From Pedobacter kyungheensis (GTDB taxonomy: Bacteria > Bacteroidota > Bacteroidia > Sphingobacteriales > Sphingobacteriaceae): 64,000 nucleotides of DNA. Positions 1 to 9,427 of this stretch are shown here, one piece after another. Within the stretch, counting starts at the first letter, position 1. Every line of letters starts with the position of its first letter. The notes beneath the pieces were generated by a model that was not told the origin of the DNA, did not search any database, and saw only the letters and a list, made by a program, of their open reading frames with translations. The translations under genes were made by a program, and so were the position numbers. The DNA is taken from positions 62,001-126,000 of the forward strand of contig NZ_JSYN01000006.1 in assembly GCF_000812965.1 (NCBI RefSeq). Direction: 5' to 3'.

Positions 1-1
1 A

Positions 2-781
2 TTTCATGTTTTCAATTTGAACTGGGTACCAGAATATAAAGCCATTAAATTTTATCAAAAAGCCAGGTTAAACTACCTTAACCTGCCCATGCCAATGTGG
101 GTCGAGCCAAAATATAGATCATTTAACAAAACTGAAAATAATCAGATTTCTTTTATCGGATCAAAAGATATCCAAAGGCATTTACTATTCGACTCCTTAA
201 TTAAGCATAACCCCGAACGGATAATTAACATTTACGGAAGCGATTGGCTAAATAAGGATCGGCTTTCAAGTATACCTGCCAGTTCAGCCAGGCAAAAAAT
301 TTTAAACCAGTTAGATTTTATACGGCAAAATGGATTTTATGCTTATACCAATAAAATCAGATCACGTTCTTACAAAGCGCCATCAACATCGGCACTGGAC
401 CGTTTATTTAAGGGTAAGCCCGATTTTGAAAACTATATCAAAATCACTAAAGAAAGCAATATCATCATTGGAGTTAACCGGTATCCCAGCTTTAATTATC
501 CGCCGCAAAAACCAAATACTTACTCGCGCTTAAGGGATATTGAAGCACCAATGCTTGGAGCCTGCTATTTAACCGAATGGACCGAAGGCATTGATGAACT
601 ATACGAAACTGGAAAGGAGATTGTAACATATACCAGTGCCCAAGAACTTGACGAACAATGCAGCAGGCTGCTGGCAGATAAAAAAATGAGGATGCAATTA
701 AGAGAAGCTGGGCAGAAAAGAGCACTATCTGATCATTCGATCAGCGCTTCAATCCAAAAAATTATTGAGCATTTAACTTGA
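2..781 (+). CDS. Glycosyltransferase, C-terminal part (gene enters from left edge)
   Basis: The reading frame is open to the first base of the window, so the 5' end lies outside; an internal TTG at 17 is probably not the real start. The C-terminal part resembles the nucleotide-binding half of group 1 (CgeB-like) glycosyltransferases: a segment LTEWTEGIDELYETGKEI is followed by the usual tail in which a helix LADKKMRMQLREAGQKRA precedes the end. Such enzymes move a sugar from an activated donor onto a growing glycan in the cytoplasm. It is the first visible gene of the exopolysaccharide operon, and its TGA overlaps the TTG start of the next gene. The donor and acceptor cannot be read from the sequence. 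Confidence 0.7.
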   Translation, partial: FHVFNLNWVPEYKAIKFYQKARLNYLNLPMPMWVEPKYRSFNKTENNQISFIGSKDIQRHLLFDSLIKHNPERIINIYGSDWLNKDRLSSIPASSARQKILNQLDFIRQNGFYAYTNKIRSRSYKAPSTSALDRLFKGKPDFENYIKITKESNIIIGVNRYPSFNYPPQKPNTYSRLRDIEAPMLGACYLTEWTEGIDELYETGKEIVTYTSAQELDEQCSRLLADKKMRMQLREAGQKRALSDHSISASIQKIIEHLT

Positions 782-1770
782 GCAGCCCACGTTTAATTAT
801 TTATTTTATAAAACCGCCAGTAAAAGACCGTTTCTTTTGGGGAGACCGGTATATTTTGCCCAAAATTAGAAAAGTGATAAGAGGCGAAAGAATAAGTAGT
901 TTAGAAATAGTTTTTAAAAACCTTTGCAAAGCTTTCGATCATGTAAAACAACCTTATTTGACCAATATCCCTTTCGATCAAATTACCGAGCGTGACCACA
1001 TTATTGTACTTGGTTTGGGATTGCAGGCCTTAAACGGATACCGTAAAACAAATAAGCTCGTTGCAGGTATTGGCTTGATGACACACCCATCAAACTGGCC
1101 AACTTTGTTTATGGATTACCCTGTTGCAACTTATCTTCAACATTCAAAATGGACTGCAGACATTTACAATAAATGGTTTGGTAAAGATACGTGTAGCATA
1201 TGGCCCGCCGGAATTGATACAGGATTTTGGAAGCCAAAGCCAAGTGAATCAAAAATAGATATTTTGATATATGTCAAGTTTTTATGGGATCAGGAACAAA
1301 ATCGTTTAAACCTACTTAATCCGATTGTTGCTTTTTTGGAAAAAGAACAGATCTCACATCGGCTAATAGTTTATGGAGCCTATGATGTAAAAACCTACAA
1401 GGAATTACTGGCCAGCAGTAAAGGAATGATTTTTTTATGCGAACACGAAAGCCAGGGTTTAGCTTATCAAGAAGCATTATCCATGAACGTGCCAATACTG
1501 GCCTGGGACCAAGGCTTATGGCTGGATCCTAGCCGGTTTGAATGGGGCGAAACAGCGCCGGTAAAAGCAACATCAGTACCCTATTTTGATGAACGTTGCG
1601 GCGATAAATTTAAAAACCTAAACGAGTTTTACAACAAATTCCCGTTGTACTACTCAGCCTTAAACCGTTCTAAATTCTCGCCACGGGATTACATATTGGA
1701 AAACCTATCACTAGAAAAAAGTGCAGAACAAATGTCATCAATTCTGAATGGGGTATATAGTTTAACCTAA
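778..1770 (+). CDS. Glycosyltransferase, GT1/GT4-like
   Basis: A 330-aa cytoplasmic protein without signal peptide. Its C-terminal half has the donor-site pattern of GT-B enzymes, EHESQGLAYQEALSMNVPIL, with two acidic residues about seven apart, and WPAGIDTGFW at the domain junction, as in GT4 proteins (PNGID-like). The start is TTG at 778 inside the TTGA overlap with the previous stop; this implies translational coupling. It probably adds one sugar of the repeat unit. Specificity is unknown. Confidence 0.75.
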   Translation: MSSPRLIIYFIKPPVKDRFFWGDRYILPKIRKVIRGERISSLEIVFKNLCKAFDHVKQPYLTNIPFDQITERDHIIVLGLGLQALNGYRKTNKLVAGIGLMTHPSNWPTLFMDYPVATYLQHSKWTADIYNKWFGKDTCSIWPAGIDTGFWKPKPSESKIDILIYVKFLWDQEQNRLNLLNPIVAFLEKEQISHRLIVYGAYDVKTYKELLASSKGMIFLCEHESQGLAYQEALSMNVPILAWDQGLWLDPSRFEWGETAPVKATSVPYFDERCGDKFKNLNEFYNKFPLYYSALNRSKFSPRDYILENLSLEKSAEQMSSILNGVYSLT

Positions 1771-1804
1771 ACCTGATTATTGAAATGAATAACCCCAAAA
1801 ATTT

Positions 1805-2539
1805 ATGAACTGGAAATACTTAACAGGCAAAACATTTTCAAGTTTGGAACAAGGTTTATTAAAACTACAGCTTAATTTCATCTCCAAAAATTACCCATAT
1901 GGTAGAAATTGGATGTTTGATGCAAAAAGAATACTAGCCAAAGAACCTTCAGTTATTGTTGATGCAGGCGCAAATATCGGATCCATCAGTAAAGAGTTGA
2001 GCTATTGGTTCCCCTTGGCCAAAATAATCGCTTTTGAACCGGTTAAGCATACTTTCGATCAATTGTTGAAGCATTTGGGAAACTATCCCAACATCATTTT
2101 TTTTCAAAAAGCACTCGGCGCTGCCCCAGGTAAAATTACCATTGAAATTAATAGAGAAAATACAATCAATTCTATCAAAGCTACCTATAATAGCGAAAAC
2201 ATCATTGGTAAAGAGGAAATTGAGGTAGTGAGGTTGGAAGAGGTATTGCTTGAACAGCAGATTGATCAGATCGATATCATCAAAATTGATGTAGAAGGTT
2301 TTGAATTTGAAGTTTTGGAAGGCCAGGGTAGCTTGATTAACCAAACAAAAATAATCCTATTGGAGGTTGGCTATGAAAGGGAGATTACAAAAGTTCATTT
2401 TTCAGATGTAGAAGCATTTATGGAGCAAAAAGGTTTTATGTTATGTGGCATATACGAAACGCGGAGAAATTTATTCGATAAACGTAAACTGTGGTATTCC
2501 AACAACCTTTACGTTAAAAAAGAACTCTTAAACTCATGA
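1805..2539 (+). CDS. FkbM family methyltransferase
   Basis: A 244-aa SAM-dependent methyltransferase of the FkbM family. The SAM-binding glycine motif VDAGANIGSIS is near residues 50-60, followed by an acidic residue in IIAFEPV, and the family hallmark IDIIKIDVEGFEFEVLEG lies near residues 157-174. FkbM enzymes commonly O-methylate hydroxyls of sugars or polyketides, so here methylation of the exopolysaccharide is a fair inference. A 34-bp gap separates it from the upstream glycosyltransferase, and its stop overlaps the next ATG by four bases (ATGA). Confidence 0.85.
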   Translation: MNWKYLTGKTFSSLEQGLLKLQLNFISKNYPYGRNWMFDAKRILAKEPSVIVDAGANIGSISKELSYWFPLAKIIAFEPVKHTFDQLLKHLGNYPNIIFFQKALGAAPGKITIEINRENTINSIKATYNSENIIGKEEIEVVRLEEVLLEQQIDQIDIIKIDVEGFEFEVLEGQGSLINQTKIILLEVGYEREITKVHFSDVEAFMEQKGFMLCGIYETRRNLFDKRKLWYSNNLYVKKELLNS

Positions 2540-3537
2540 GAATAGGTATTACCGCAGATCCAGAGATTGCTGTTCCGCCACTGTTTTATGGCGGTATCGA
2601 ACGCATTATTGATATGATAGTGGTTGAACTATTAAACTTAGGACATGAGGTTACTTTATTCGCCAATAGCAAATCTAGTGTAAACAGCCAACTCATACCC
2701 TACCAAAGCAGTGGCAATTCGCTAAAGGATGTGCTCAACAACAGTTTATTAATAAATAATAATCGTCAAAAGTTTGATGTGGTGCACAGTTTTGGCAGGT
2801 TGGCTTATTTATTGCCAATTATGCCCACAAAAACACCAAAGCTGATGAGTTATCAACGGGAACCCACAATTAAACAAATTAAAAGGGGCCACTTACTTTC
2901 TCGCAAAAATTCACTGCATTTTACCGGCTGCAGTAATTACATTACCAACCAAATTAAGCCATATGCCAGTGCCGAAACCGTTTACAATGGCGTTAATTTT
3001 AATAAATATACTTTTTCAGCAGTTGTCGCAACAGATGCACCCCTTGTTTTTTTAGGGCGTATAGAGCCGATCAAGGGCGTTCACTTAGCTGTTGAAATGG
3101 CCATAAAAACAGGTAAAAAACTGATTATTGCCGGTAATATACCTGAGTTTTATGAACCTTATTTTAATGAAAAAATCAAACCATTCTTAAGCGATCAGAT
3201 CCAATATGTAGGGGCTGTTAATGATATTCAAAAAAGCGAAATCCTAAGTAAAGCGGCAGCTCTACTCATGCCAATCTTATGGGATGAGCCTTTTGGGATC
3301 GTGATGGTAGAAGCGATGGCTTGCGGCACTCCCGTATTGGGTTTAAACAGGGGCGCTGTACCTGAGGTAGTAGTTAGTGGGATTACCGGATTTTTCTGCA
3401 ATACTGTTGACGAATTAACAGAGAGGGTGACCGAAATTAATTCCATAAATAGGCTCTCAGTTTTGGAAATGGCCAAATCAAGGTTTTCAGCACAGGTAAT
3501 TACCCAACAATATTTACAGCAGTACCAACAGTTTTAA
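2536..3537 (+). CDS. Glycosyltransferase family 4
   Basis: A 333-aa GT-B glycosyltransferase. The N-terminus MRIGITADPE with the later PPLFYGGIERI is the acceptor-side Rossmann start with the YGGIE loop typical of GT4. LVFLGRIEPIKGVHLAVEMA begins the donor domain, and EPFGIVMVEAMACGTPVLG carries the EX7E motif. Cytoplasmic, no membrane helices. It starts in an ATGA overlap with the FkbM gene, and its TAA shares its last base with the next ATG (TAATG), so the chain is translationally coupled. The sugar is not predictable. Confidence 0.88.
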   Translation: MRIGITADPEIAVPPLFYGGIERIIDMIVVELLNLGHEVTLFANSKSSVNSQLIPYQSSGNSLKDVLNNSLLINNNRQKFDVVHSFGRLAYLLPIMPTKTPKLMSYQREPTIKQIKRGHLLSRKNSLHFTGCSNYITNQIKPYASAETVYNGVNFNKYTFSAVVATDAPLVFLGRIEPIKGVHLAVEMAIKTGKKLIIAGNIPEFYEPYFNEKIKPFLSDQIQYVGAVNDIQKSEILSKAAALLMPILWDEPFGIVMVEAMACGTPVLGLNRGAVPEVVVSGITGFFCNTVDELTERVTEINSINRLSVLEMAKSRFSAQVITQQYLQQYQQF

Positions 3538-4799
3538 TGAAAGTTATCGTTTCACATCCATCAATTGCACCGCATGTTAAACAAACAGTAATGGCCTACC
3601 AAGAAGCGGCATATCTTAATCATTTTTACACCTCATTTTTTGAACATTCGGAAAACAGCTTATCAAACAAACTTTCAGCTTTCAGCTGGCTAAAAAAATT
3701 AATCAATAGAAGGCAGTTTAATGAGCTTCCAATTGAAAAGTTTATTAGTAGACCTTTACCCGAATTAATGCGGACTTTTTTTTCGAGGTTGGGTTATCCT
3801 CTAATTACCGACAGGATTTGGGAATGGAGTGAACTCAGTTTTGATAATTGGGTAGCTAAAGCCTTAACACATGATCAAACTGATGTAGTGCATACTTATG
3901 AGCACTGTGCATTAAAAACTTTGGTTAAAGCGAAGGCCAGGAATATATTGTCTGTTTATGAGCAGCCCAGTCAACACCATCTCTTTTTCACAAAAGTAGT
4001 GCAGAAACAGTTTGAGCTTTATCCTGAATTAAGAACAGAAAATACGGACCTGTTAGTTAATTCAAATGCCGTTAGAAGAAACAACAGGCGTGATGAGGAA
4101 CTTAAAATAGCAGATTTGATTATATGTAACTCTTCATTTACGAAAAAAACACTGATTGAGGCCGGTATTGATGCTGCAAAAATTGAAGTTATTCCATTGG
4201 CATTTCCTGTGGGCCAAACCCGTATTATTCAAGAAAAAAATTCAACCGGACCAGTTAAATTTTTGTATGCAGGTAACCAATCTATAAGAAAAGGTTCACA
4301 TCTTCTATATGAAGCCTGGAGGCAATGCAACTTTAACGAACAACAGGCAGAACTTTATTTGATCGGTAAAATGACCCTGCCCGAAAAAATCAGAAGAAAT
4401 CTGCCGGGTAAAGTAATCATTAAAGAAAATATTCCGCATCAGGAACTGATGGATCTATACAATGAGGTGGATGTATTTGTACTCCCAACATTGGCTGATG
4501 GTTTTGGGATGGTTGTTACCGAAGCCATGGCAAATGGAATTCCGGTTATTGCAACCGATATGTGCTGTGGGCCAGATTTGATATCGCCCATGGAGAATGG
4601 CTGGATTATTCCAGCCGGCGATTCAGAGGCTCTAATAAACCAATTAAAATGGTGTACGGCAAATAGAGTTGAACTGCCAAAATTTGGTGCTGCAGCATTA
4701 AGAAAGGCAAAAACCTGGACATGGCATCAATATCGGGAAAAATTAAGCGAAATAATTTTCAATAAATGGACGGAGCACAAAACAAAACCATCTGCTTAA
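3537..4799 (+). CDS. Glycosyltransferase family 4
   Basis: A 420-aa GT-B enzyme. The N-terminal half is long and divergent. The donor domain starts at VKFLYAGNQSIRKGSHLLYEAW and has the motif LADGFGMVVTEAMANGIPVIA with EX7E-like spacing, followed by GWIIPAGDSEALINQL, the usual GT4 C-terminal pattern. Start ATG overlaps the upstream TAA by one base. The 3' end overlaps the next gene by 34 bases. It probably acts in the same repeat-unit assembly pathway as its neighbours. Confidence 0.85.
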   Translation: MKVIVSHPSIAPHVKQTVMAYQEAAYLNHFYTSFFEHSENSLSNKLSAFSWLKKLINRRQFNELPIEKFISRPLPELMRTFFSRLGYPLITDRIWEWSELSFDNWVAKALTHDQTDVVHTYEHCALKTLVKAKARNILSVYEQPSQHHLFFTKVVQKQFELYPELRTENTDLLVNSNAVRRNNRRDEELKIADLIICNSSFTKKTLIEAGIDAAKIEVIPLAFPVGQTRIIQEKNSTGPVKFLYAGNQSIRKGSHLLYEAWRQCNFNEQQAELYLIGKMTLPEKIRRNLPGKVIIKENIPHQELMDLYNEVDVFVLPTLADGFGMVVTEAMANGIPVIATDMCCGPDLISPMENGWIIPAGDSEALINQLKWCTANRVELPKFGAAALRKAKTWTWHQYREKLSEIIFNKWTEHKTKPSA

Positions 4800-5980
4800 T
4801 TACGCCTGGGCATATCTCATCAAACCCCAGATTGGTTAAAGAAGCTACATCATTAGCTAAAGAAAGTTATAACGTGCACTTAATATTTACGCAATATGTT
4901 AGTTCGCTGGTTAAGTATGATCAAGAAATCCTTGAAGCTAATCCATCATGGACTTTTGATGCACTCAATTGGACACCACAAAATTTATTAACCGCATTTT
5001 CTAAAATTAAATCGGGCTTAAGACTAAAAACACTGAACTTACTACCTATAAACAACTTACATTACACTTTAAATAGGAATTATGGCTGGCAATTAGCCAA
5101 AGCAATTAAAGTTAAAGCAGCATTATATATTGGCCATAATCTTGGGGCATTGCCTGTTGCAGTAAATGCAGCAAAGGCAAACCAAGCTAAGAGTGGTTTT
5201 GATGCAGAAGATTTTCACCGCCAAGAATTAACCGATGATCAGCACAATAGCGATTACCAACTTAAAGTAGAAATTGAGAATTACTATATACCTAAATTAG
5301 ATTACTTTACCGCTGCCAGCCCATTAATTGGTAATCTTTACAAATCTTTATATAATATTAAGGTACAAAGCATTAACAATGTTTTTCCCAAAATAGCATA
5401 TGCTTCGGCCATCAATCCCCAAAAGGCCATTAAACTTTTTTGGTTTTCGCAAACTCTTGGCCCAAACCGGGGCATTGAAACCATAATTAACGCTATAAAC
5501 AGCATAATCATACCGCTTGAATTACATTTACTTGGGAAGTTTGATCTTAACTATCAGGAACAATTAAATCAACAGGCTACTGCAGAAAGGCGAAAAGATT
5601 TATTCTTTCACCATACGGTAAGTCCAGATCAATTATTAAAAATGGTGGGCAGTTATGATGTTGGCATAGCATCTGAAAATACCTCACCCCTTAATCGTAA
5701 CATATGCTTAACCAATAAGCTCTTCACCTATATTCAATGCGGATTGGCGGTTGTTGCCAGTAATACTACAGCCCAAAGTGCCTTTATGAGTAATTTTAGC
5801 GATATCGGTAAAATTTACCATGATGCTTCAGACCTGGCCTCTATAATCAACTATTACCACGAAAACAGAACAATGTTAAACGCTACCAAAAAGGCCAGCT
5901 ATGAACTTGGCCAAAAAAGTTTAAACTGGGAAAATGAATGTCAAAAGTTTTTAATTTTAGTTAAAGAAACAATTGGATAA
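4766..5980 (+). CDS. Glycosyltransferase, GT-B type
   Basis: A 404-aa protein starting at ATG 4766, 34 bases inside the previous gene. ITPGHISSNPRLVKEA near the N-terminus is a recurrent start of Bacteroidota GT4-like enzymes (the NPR motif). The C-terminal half has LFWFSQTLGPNRGIETII, LHLLGKF and the donor-side stretch NICLTNKLFTYIQCGLAVVASN. The EX7E motif is weakened compared with its neighbours, so family placement is less sure. There are no membrane segments. The end overlaps the next gene by eight bases. Confidence 0.75.
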   Translation: MDGAQNKTICLITPGHISSNPRLVKEATSLAKESYNVHLIFTQYVSSLVKYDQEILEANPSWTFDALNWTPQNLLTAFSKIKSGLRLKTLNLLPINNLHYTLNRNYGWQLAKAIKVKAALYIGHNLGALPVAVNAAKANQAKSGFDAEDFHRQELTDDQHNSDYQLKVEIENYYIPKLDYFTAASPLIGNLYKSLYNIKVQSINNVFPKIAYASAINPQKAIKLFWFSQTLGPNRGIETIINAINSIIIPLELHLLGKFDLNYQEQLNQQATAERRKDLFFHHTVSPDQLLKMVGSYDVGIASENTSPLNRNICLTNKLFTYIQCGLAVVASNTTAQSAFMSNFSDIGKIYHDASDLASIINYYHENRTMLNATKKASYELGQKSLNWENECQKFLILVKETIG

Positions 5981-6989
5981 AAAAGTACAATGCATTCAAT
6001 GGCTTAATGGGTTAGACAGTTTACGGTTTATATTAGCTCTTGTAGTATTGTTATCGCATATTTTTACGCATCCTGATTTTCAGCTTATCCCTAATACAGA
6101 AATCAGCGGCATAATTTACACGTTAATAAGAATAATCTCGAACGGTACTGCTGCAGTTATAGGTTTCTTTATCTTATCTGGTTTTATTATCCATTATACC
6201 TCAAAACTTCAGGTAACCCAGTTAAAAAAATTCTATGCCAGGAGGTTTATTCGCATTTTAGGGCCATTAGCTGTGGTTTTCTTATTGGGATATAGATTTG
6301 GACATCCTGAAAAAGGTGTAGTTTGGAGCCTGCTCTGTGAGCTTATTTTTTACGCGCTATATCCCTTTATACAGAAAATTAACTTAAACTGGAACAGCAA
6401 ACTAATAATTAGCTTCTTGGTATCATTAATTGCCATTTACTTTTTCGCTTATCATGATATTTTGGCAATGGTTAATCAATCTGCAAATCATTATCATGGT
6501 TATTATTGGCAAGCTGGCCCATTATACACTTGGATTATTGGCTTGCCGTGTTGGCTTTTTGGCGTTAAAATTGCAGAAGATATCCATAGCGATGACCAAA
6601 CATCATTTAAAGTAGTTTTCCTTTACAGAATAAGCGTTTTAATATGTTCAGTTTTACTTCATTTTCTGAAAGAAGAATATTTCATTAGTTATATCCTCTC
6701 AATGAATTTTTTTGCCATACTATGTTATTATTGGTTAAAAAATGAAATCATCTACTCAAAGTATAAAAAAATACTGCGCTTTCCGGAGCAATTGGGGAAA
6801 TCGTCTTACTCACTATATATTTTTCACCCCTTAAATATTCTGCTAATTCACAAGCTTATACAAATCAACAATTTAACAAGCATTTTAATAGTTATTACTG
6901 CGATAATCCTATCCTACATTTTCTATCTTTTAATAGAAAAGCCATTTCATCATTTTGCCAGGTTTATAGGCAATAAGTTTAACCAGTAG
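5973..6989 (+). CDS. Membrane acyltransferase (acyltransferase 3, OafA-like)
   Basis: A 338-aa polytopic membrane protein of the acyltransferase 3 family, which transfers acyl groups, usually acetyl, to surface sugars. The first helix carries the family pattern LNGLDSLRFILALVVLLSH (the D-x-LR...H signature), followed by GFFILSGFIIHY and YARRFIRI. About ten hydrophobic segments follow and the end is LIEKPFHHFARF. The start is TTG at 5973, overlapping the upstream stop. A second enzyme of the same family follows after 43 bp, so the polymer may be acylated at two positions. Confidence 0.87.
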   Translation: MDKKVQCIQWLNGLDSLRFILALVVLLSHIFTHPDFQLIPNTEISGIIYTLIRIISNGTAAVIGFFILSGFIIHYTSKLQVTQLKKFYARRFIRILGPLAVVFLLGYRFGHPEKGVVWSLLCELIFYALYPFIQKINLNWNSKLIISFLVSLIAIYFFAYHDILAMVNQSANHYHGYYWQAGPLYTWIIGLPCWLFGVKIAEDIHSDDQTSFKVVFLYRISVLICSVLLHFLKEEYFISYILSMNFFAILCYYWLKNEIIYSKYKKILRFPEQLGKSSYSLYIFHPLNILLIHKLIQINNLTSILIVITAIILSYIFYLLIEKPFHHFARFIGNKFNQ

Positions 6990-7032
6990 CTGTGAAAGTT
7001 GAAAACTCTTATCAAAAATACGTTATCAAAAT

Positions 7033-8115
7033 TTGAACCGGTTGAAAGATAATTTAAGAGTACTGGATGGTCTAAGGGGCTTATCGGCTATATATGTACT
7101 CATCCATCATGCACGTTTAACCCTGACCCAACCTTATTTTAATGGTTTATCCAAACATCCCGAACAATATCAGTGGTATGATAAGTTAATGGTCTATTTC
7201 TTTTCATTGTTCAAATTTGGGCACGAAGCAGTGATCATTTTCTTCGTGCTCTCGGGTTTTTTAATTCACTTTAGATATGCTGGTGCACAGTACAGTTTTT
7301 CTGAATTTAAATTAAATCAATACCTAAAAAAACGGATAATCAGGATTTATCCAACTTTAATTGTTTCATTTATAATTTGTTTTTTAACAGATTATATCCT
7401 TCGGGCAATCACTGGCGATTCTTATCCACTCAGTCAATATTCGCTGGGCAGATTTTTGTTTAATTTGTTTTTAATTCCCGAGAGTCCACTTTGGGGTTCC
7501 AACTATCCGGTTTGGTCTTTAAAACATGAATGGTTCTTTTATCTCATGTACCCATTACTATTGTGGTGTTATCATCAGCAAAGAATTGTACCGTTATTGC
7601 TGAGTATAGCTCTTTTTGTCGCATATTTATTCGACTACAAAATCGATTACATAGGCGCGGCTGCTTACACAATATCGATCTGGCTTTTAGGTGCTATAAT
7701 GGCGACTGTTTATCAGCAAAATGCAAGGTTGTTCAACTACATTCCAATATTGATCGTTTGTTGTCTGGCATATCCTTTCATTGTCAGGATAAACAGTAAT
7801 TACCCTTGGTTAGACCTTTGTTTTGGATTAATTACAACAGGCTTTATTGCATTAATAATCAAAAAAAATAATTCACTTTTGGCCAGAGCGTTATCTTATT
7901 TAGCCTGGCTTGGTACTTTTTCCTATTCGCTCTATTTATTACACTTCCCAATACTCTTATTGTTTAAGGGCCTGGCTATCCACTACAACAAGAATAGGGA
8001 ACTACCTTACCATTTATGGTATGTAACAGGATCAATAATGGCTATAATCCCAATTGTATACCTAATTTATTATTATTCGGAGCGTATTGCCCTTAATTAT
8101 AAGAAAAGAATTTAG
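7033..8115 (+). CDS. Membrane acyltransferase (acyltransferase 3, OafA-like)
   Basis: A 360-aa second acyltransferase 3 protein. LRVLDGLRGLSAIYVLIHH at residues 8-26 is the canonical N-terminal signature with the catalytic-type His. The stretch EAVIIFFVLSGFLIHFRYA and the basic loop YLKKRIIRIYPT follow, with about ten helices in all. The start is TTG at 7033; no in-frame ATG lies nearby. It differs enough from the preceding gene to argue for a different site or acyl donor rather than a recent duplication. Confidence 0.87.
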   Translation: MNRLKDNLRVLDGLRGLSAIYVLIHHARLTLTQPYFNGLSKHPEQYQWYDKLMVYFFSLFKFGHEAVIIFFVLSGFLIHFRYAGAQYSFSEFKLNQYLKKRIIRIYPTLIVSFIICFLTDYILRAITGDSYPLSQYSLGRFLFNLFLIPESPLWGSNYPVWSLKHEWFFYLMYPLLLWCYHQQRIVPLLLSIALFVAYLFDYKIDYIGAAAYTISIWLLGAIMATVYQQNARLFNYIPILIVCCLAYPFIVRINSNYPWLDLCFGLITTGFIALIIKKNNSLLARALSYLAWLGTFSYSLYLLHFPILLLFKGLAIHYNKNRELPYHLWYVTGSIMAIIPIVYLIYYYSERIALNYKKRI

Positions 8116-8119
8116 TTTT

Positions 8120-9427
8120 TTGAAAAAAGTATTAATTGTTTCTCCTTACTTCCCTCCGGCCAATACTGCAGATTCGCAGCGTGTACGCATGAGCTTGCCT
8201 TACTTTGAAAAATTTGGTTGGGTAGCAGAAGTTGTGGCAGTTGATGAACAATACATTGATGCGTTAAAAGATCCACTACTTTTGCAATCCATCCCTGCTG
8301 CAATTAAAATCCATCGCGTACAGGCATTTTCGAAAAAATGGACATCTAAATTTGGACTGGGCAGTTTGGCGCTCCGCTCGCTTTGGTATTACTTAAAAAA
8401 AGTAAATCAATTACTTAAAACTGAAGATTTTGATTTAGTATATTTTTCTACTACCCAATTTCCTGTTTGTATTTTGGGTGCCTATTGGAAAAGAAAATTC
8501 AATATTCCTTATGTTATAGATATGCAAGATCCCTGGCATACCGACTATTATCAGAATAAACCAAAATCACAAAGGCCAAAAAAATATTGGTTTTCCTATC
8601 GGCTAAACAAATACCTTGAACCTCTGGCACTGAAAAATGCGGATGGTCTAATTAGTGTTTCCCAGGCTTATATTGATACGCTTTTTCAGCGTTACCCTCT
8701 TATAATCGATAAACCAAACGAGGTGATTACATTTGGAGCCTTTCAACCAGATTTTAGCATTGCCCAAAAAAAACAAACAGAGCTGAAACTCGTTTTTCCA
8801 CAAAAAGAAAACTACCTTAATCTGGTATATATTGGCCGTGGTGGCGAAGATATGAGGAACAGCCTCGCACTTCTTTTTGGCGCATTTAAACAAGGAATAA
8901 ATCAATTGCCGCAGTTGTTTGAAAATATTAAGCTATATTTTATTGGCACAAGTTATGCGCCAGCCGGGCAGGGCACGCTAACTGTTGCTCCGATTGCAGA
9001 AAAGTTTGGCCTTTCTGCATATGTTACCGAATATACAGATCGGATTGGTTTCTATCAAAGCATAAACAATCTTCAACATGCAGATGGCCTAGTTATCATT
9101 GGATCTGACCAGGCTGCTTATACCGCCTCAAAGTTGTATCCTTATATCCTCACTAAAAAAAATCTGCTAGGCATTTTTAATGCCGAAAGCAGTGCCGCTA
9201 AAATTATTCATAAATGCAATGCAGGCCATTTAATTACTCTAAATCAAACCCCTAAAATGGCTTTCGAGACATTTAAGTTCTTTATTGAAGATATCTTGTC
9301 ACATAGGACACCACAAACAAAGTGGAGCGCTTTTACACCATATACCGCTTCTTATTTGACCGAAAGACAAGTGAACGTTTTTGAACGGGTAACTCAACAA
9401 TTTGGTAAACTTGTGAATCAAAAATGA
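8120..9427 (+). CDS. Glycosyltransferase, GT4-like
   Basis: The frame is open from TTG 8087, but the conserved N-terminus KKVLIVSPYFPPANTADSQR begins just after TTG 8120, four bases past the previous stop, so I choose 8120. The protein is then 435 aa. The PPANTADSQR loop is typical of a Bacteroidota glycosyltransferase group acting in capsule or EPS clusters. PYVIDMQDPWHTDYY marks the acceptor domain and LVYIGRGGEDMRNSL the start of the donor domain. The EX7E motif is not well conserved. It ends in an ATGA overlap with the next glycosyltransferase. Confidence 0.8.
   Translation: MKKVLIVSPYFPPANTADSQRVRMSLPYFEKFGWVAEVVAVDEQYIDALKDPLLLQSIPAAIKIHRVQAFSKKWTSKFGLGSLALRSLWYYLKKVNQLLKTEDFDLVYFSTTQFPVCILGAYWKRKFNIPYVIDMQDPWHTDYYQNKPKSQRPKKYWFSYRLNKYLEPLALKNADGLISVSQAYIDTLFQRYPLIIDKPNEVITFGAFQPDFSIAQKKQTELKLVFPQKENYLNLVYIGRGGEDMRNSLALLFGAFKQGINQLPQLFENIKLYFIGTSYAPAGQGTLTVAPIAEKFGLSAYVTEYTDRIGFYQSINNLQHADGLVIIGSDQAAYTASKLYPYILTKKNLLGIFNAESSAAKIIHKCNAGHLITLNQTPKMAFETFKFFIEDILSHRTPQTKWSAFTPYTASYLTERQVNVFERVTQQFGKLVNQK

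Noticed and set aside
8087..8119. Upstream extension of the glycosyltransferase start
   Set aside because: It lies inside the previous gene, and the conserved N-terminus begins at 8120.
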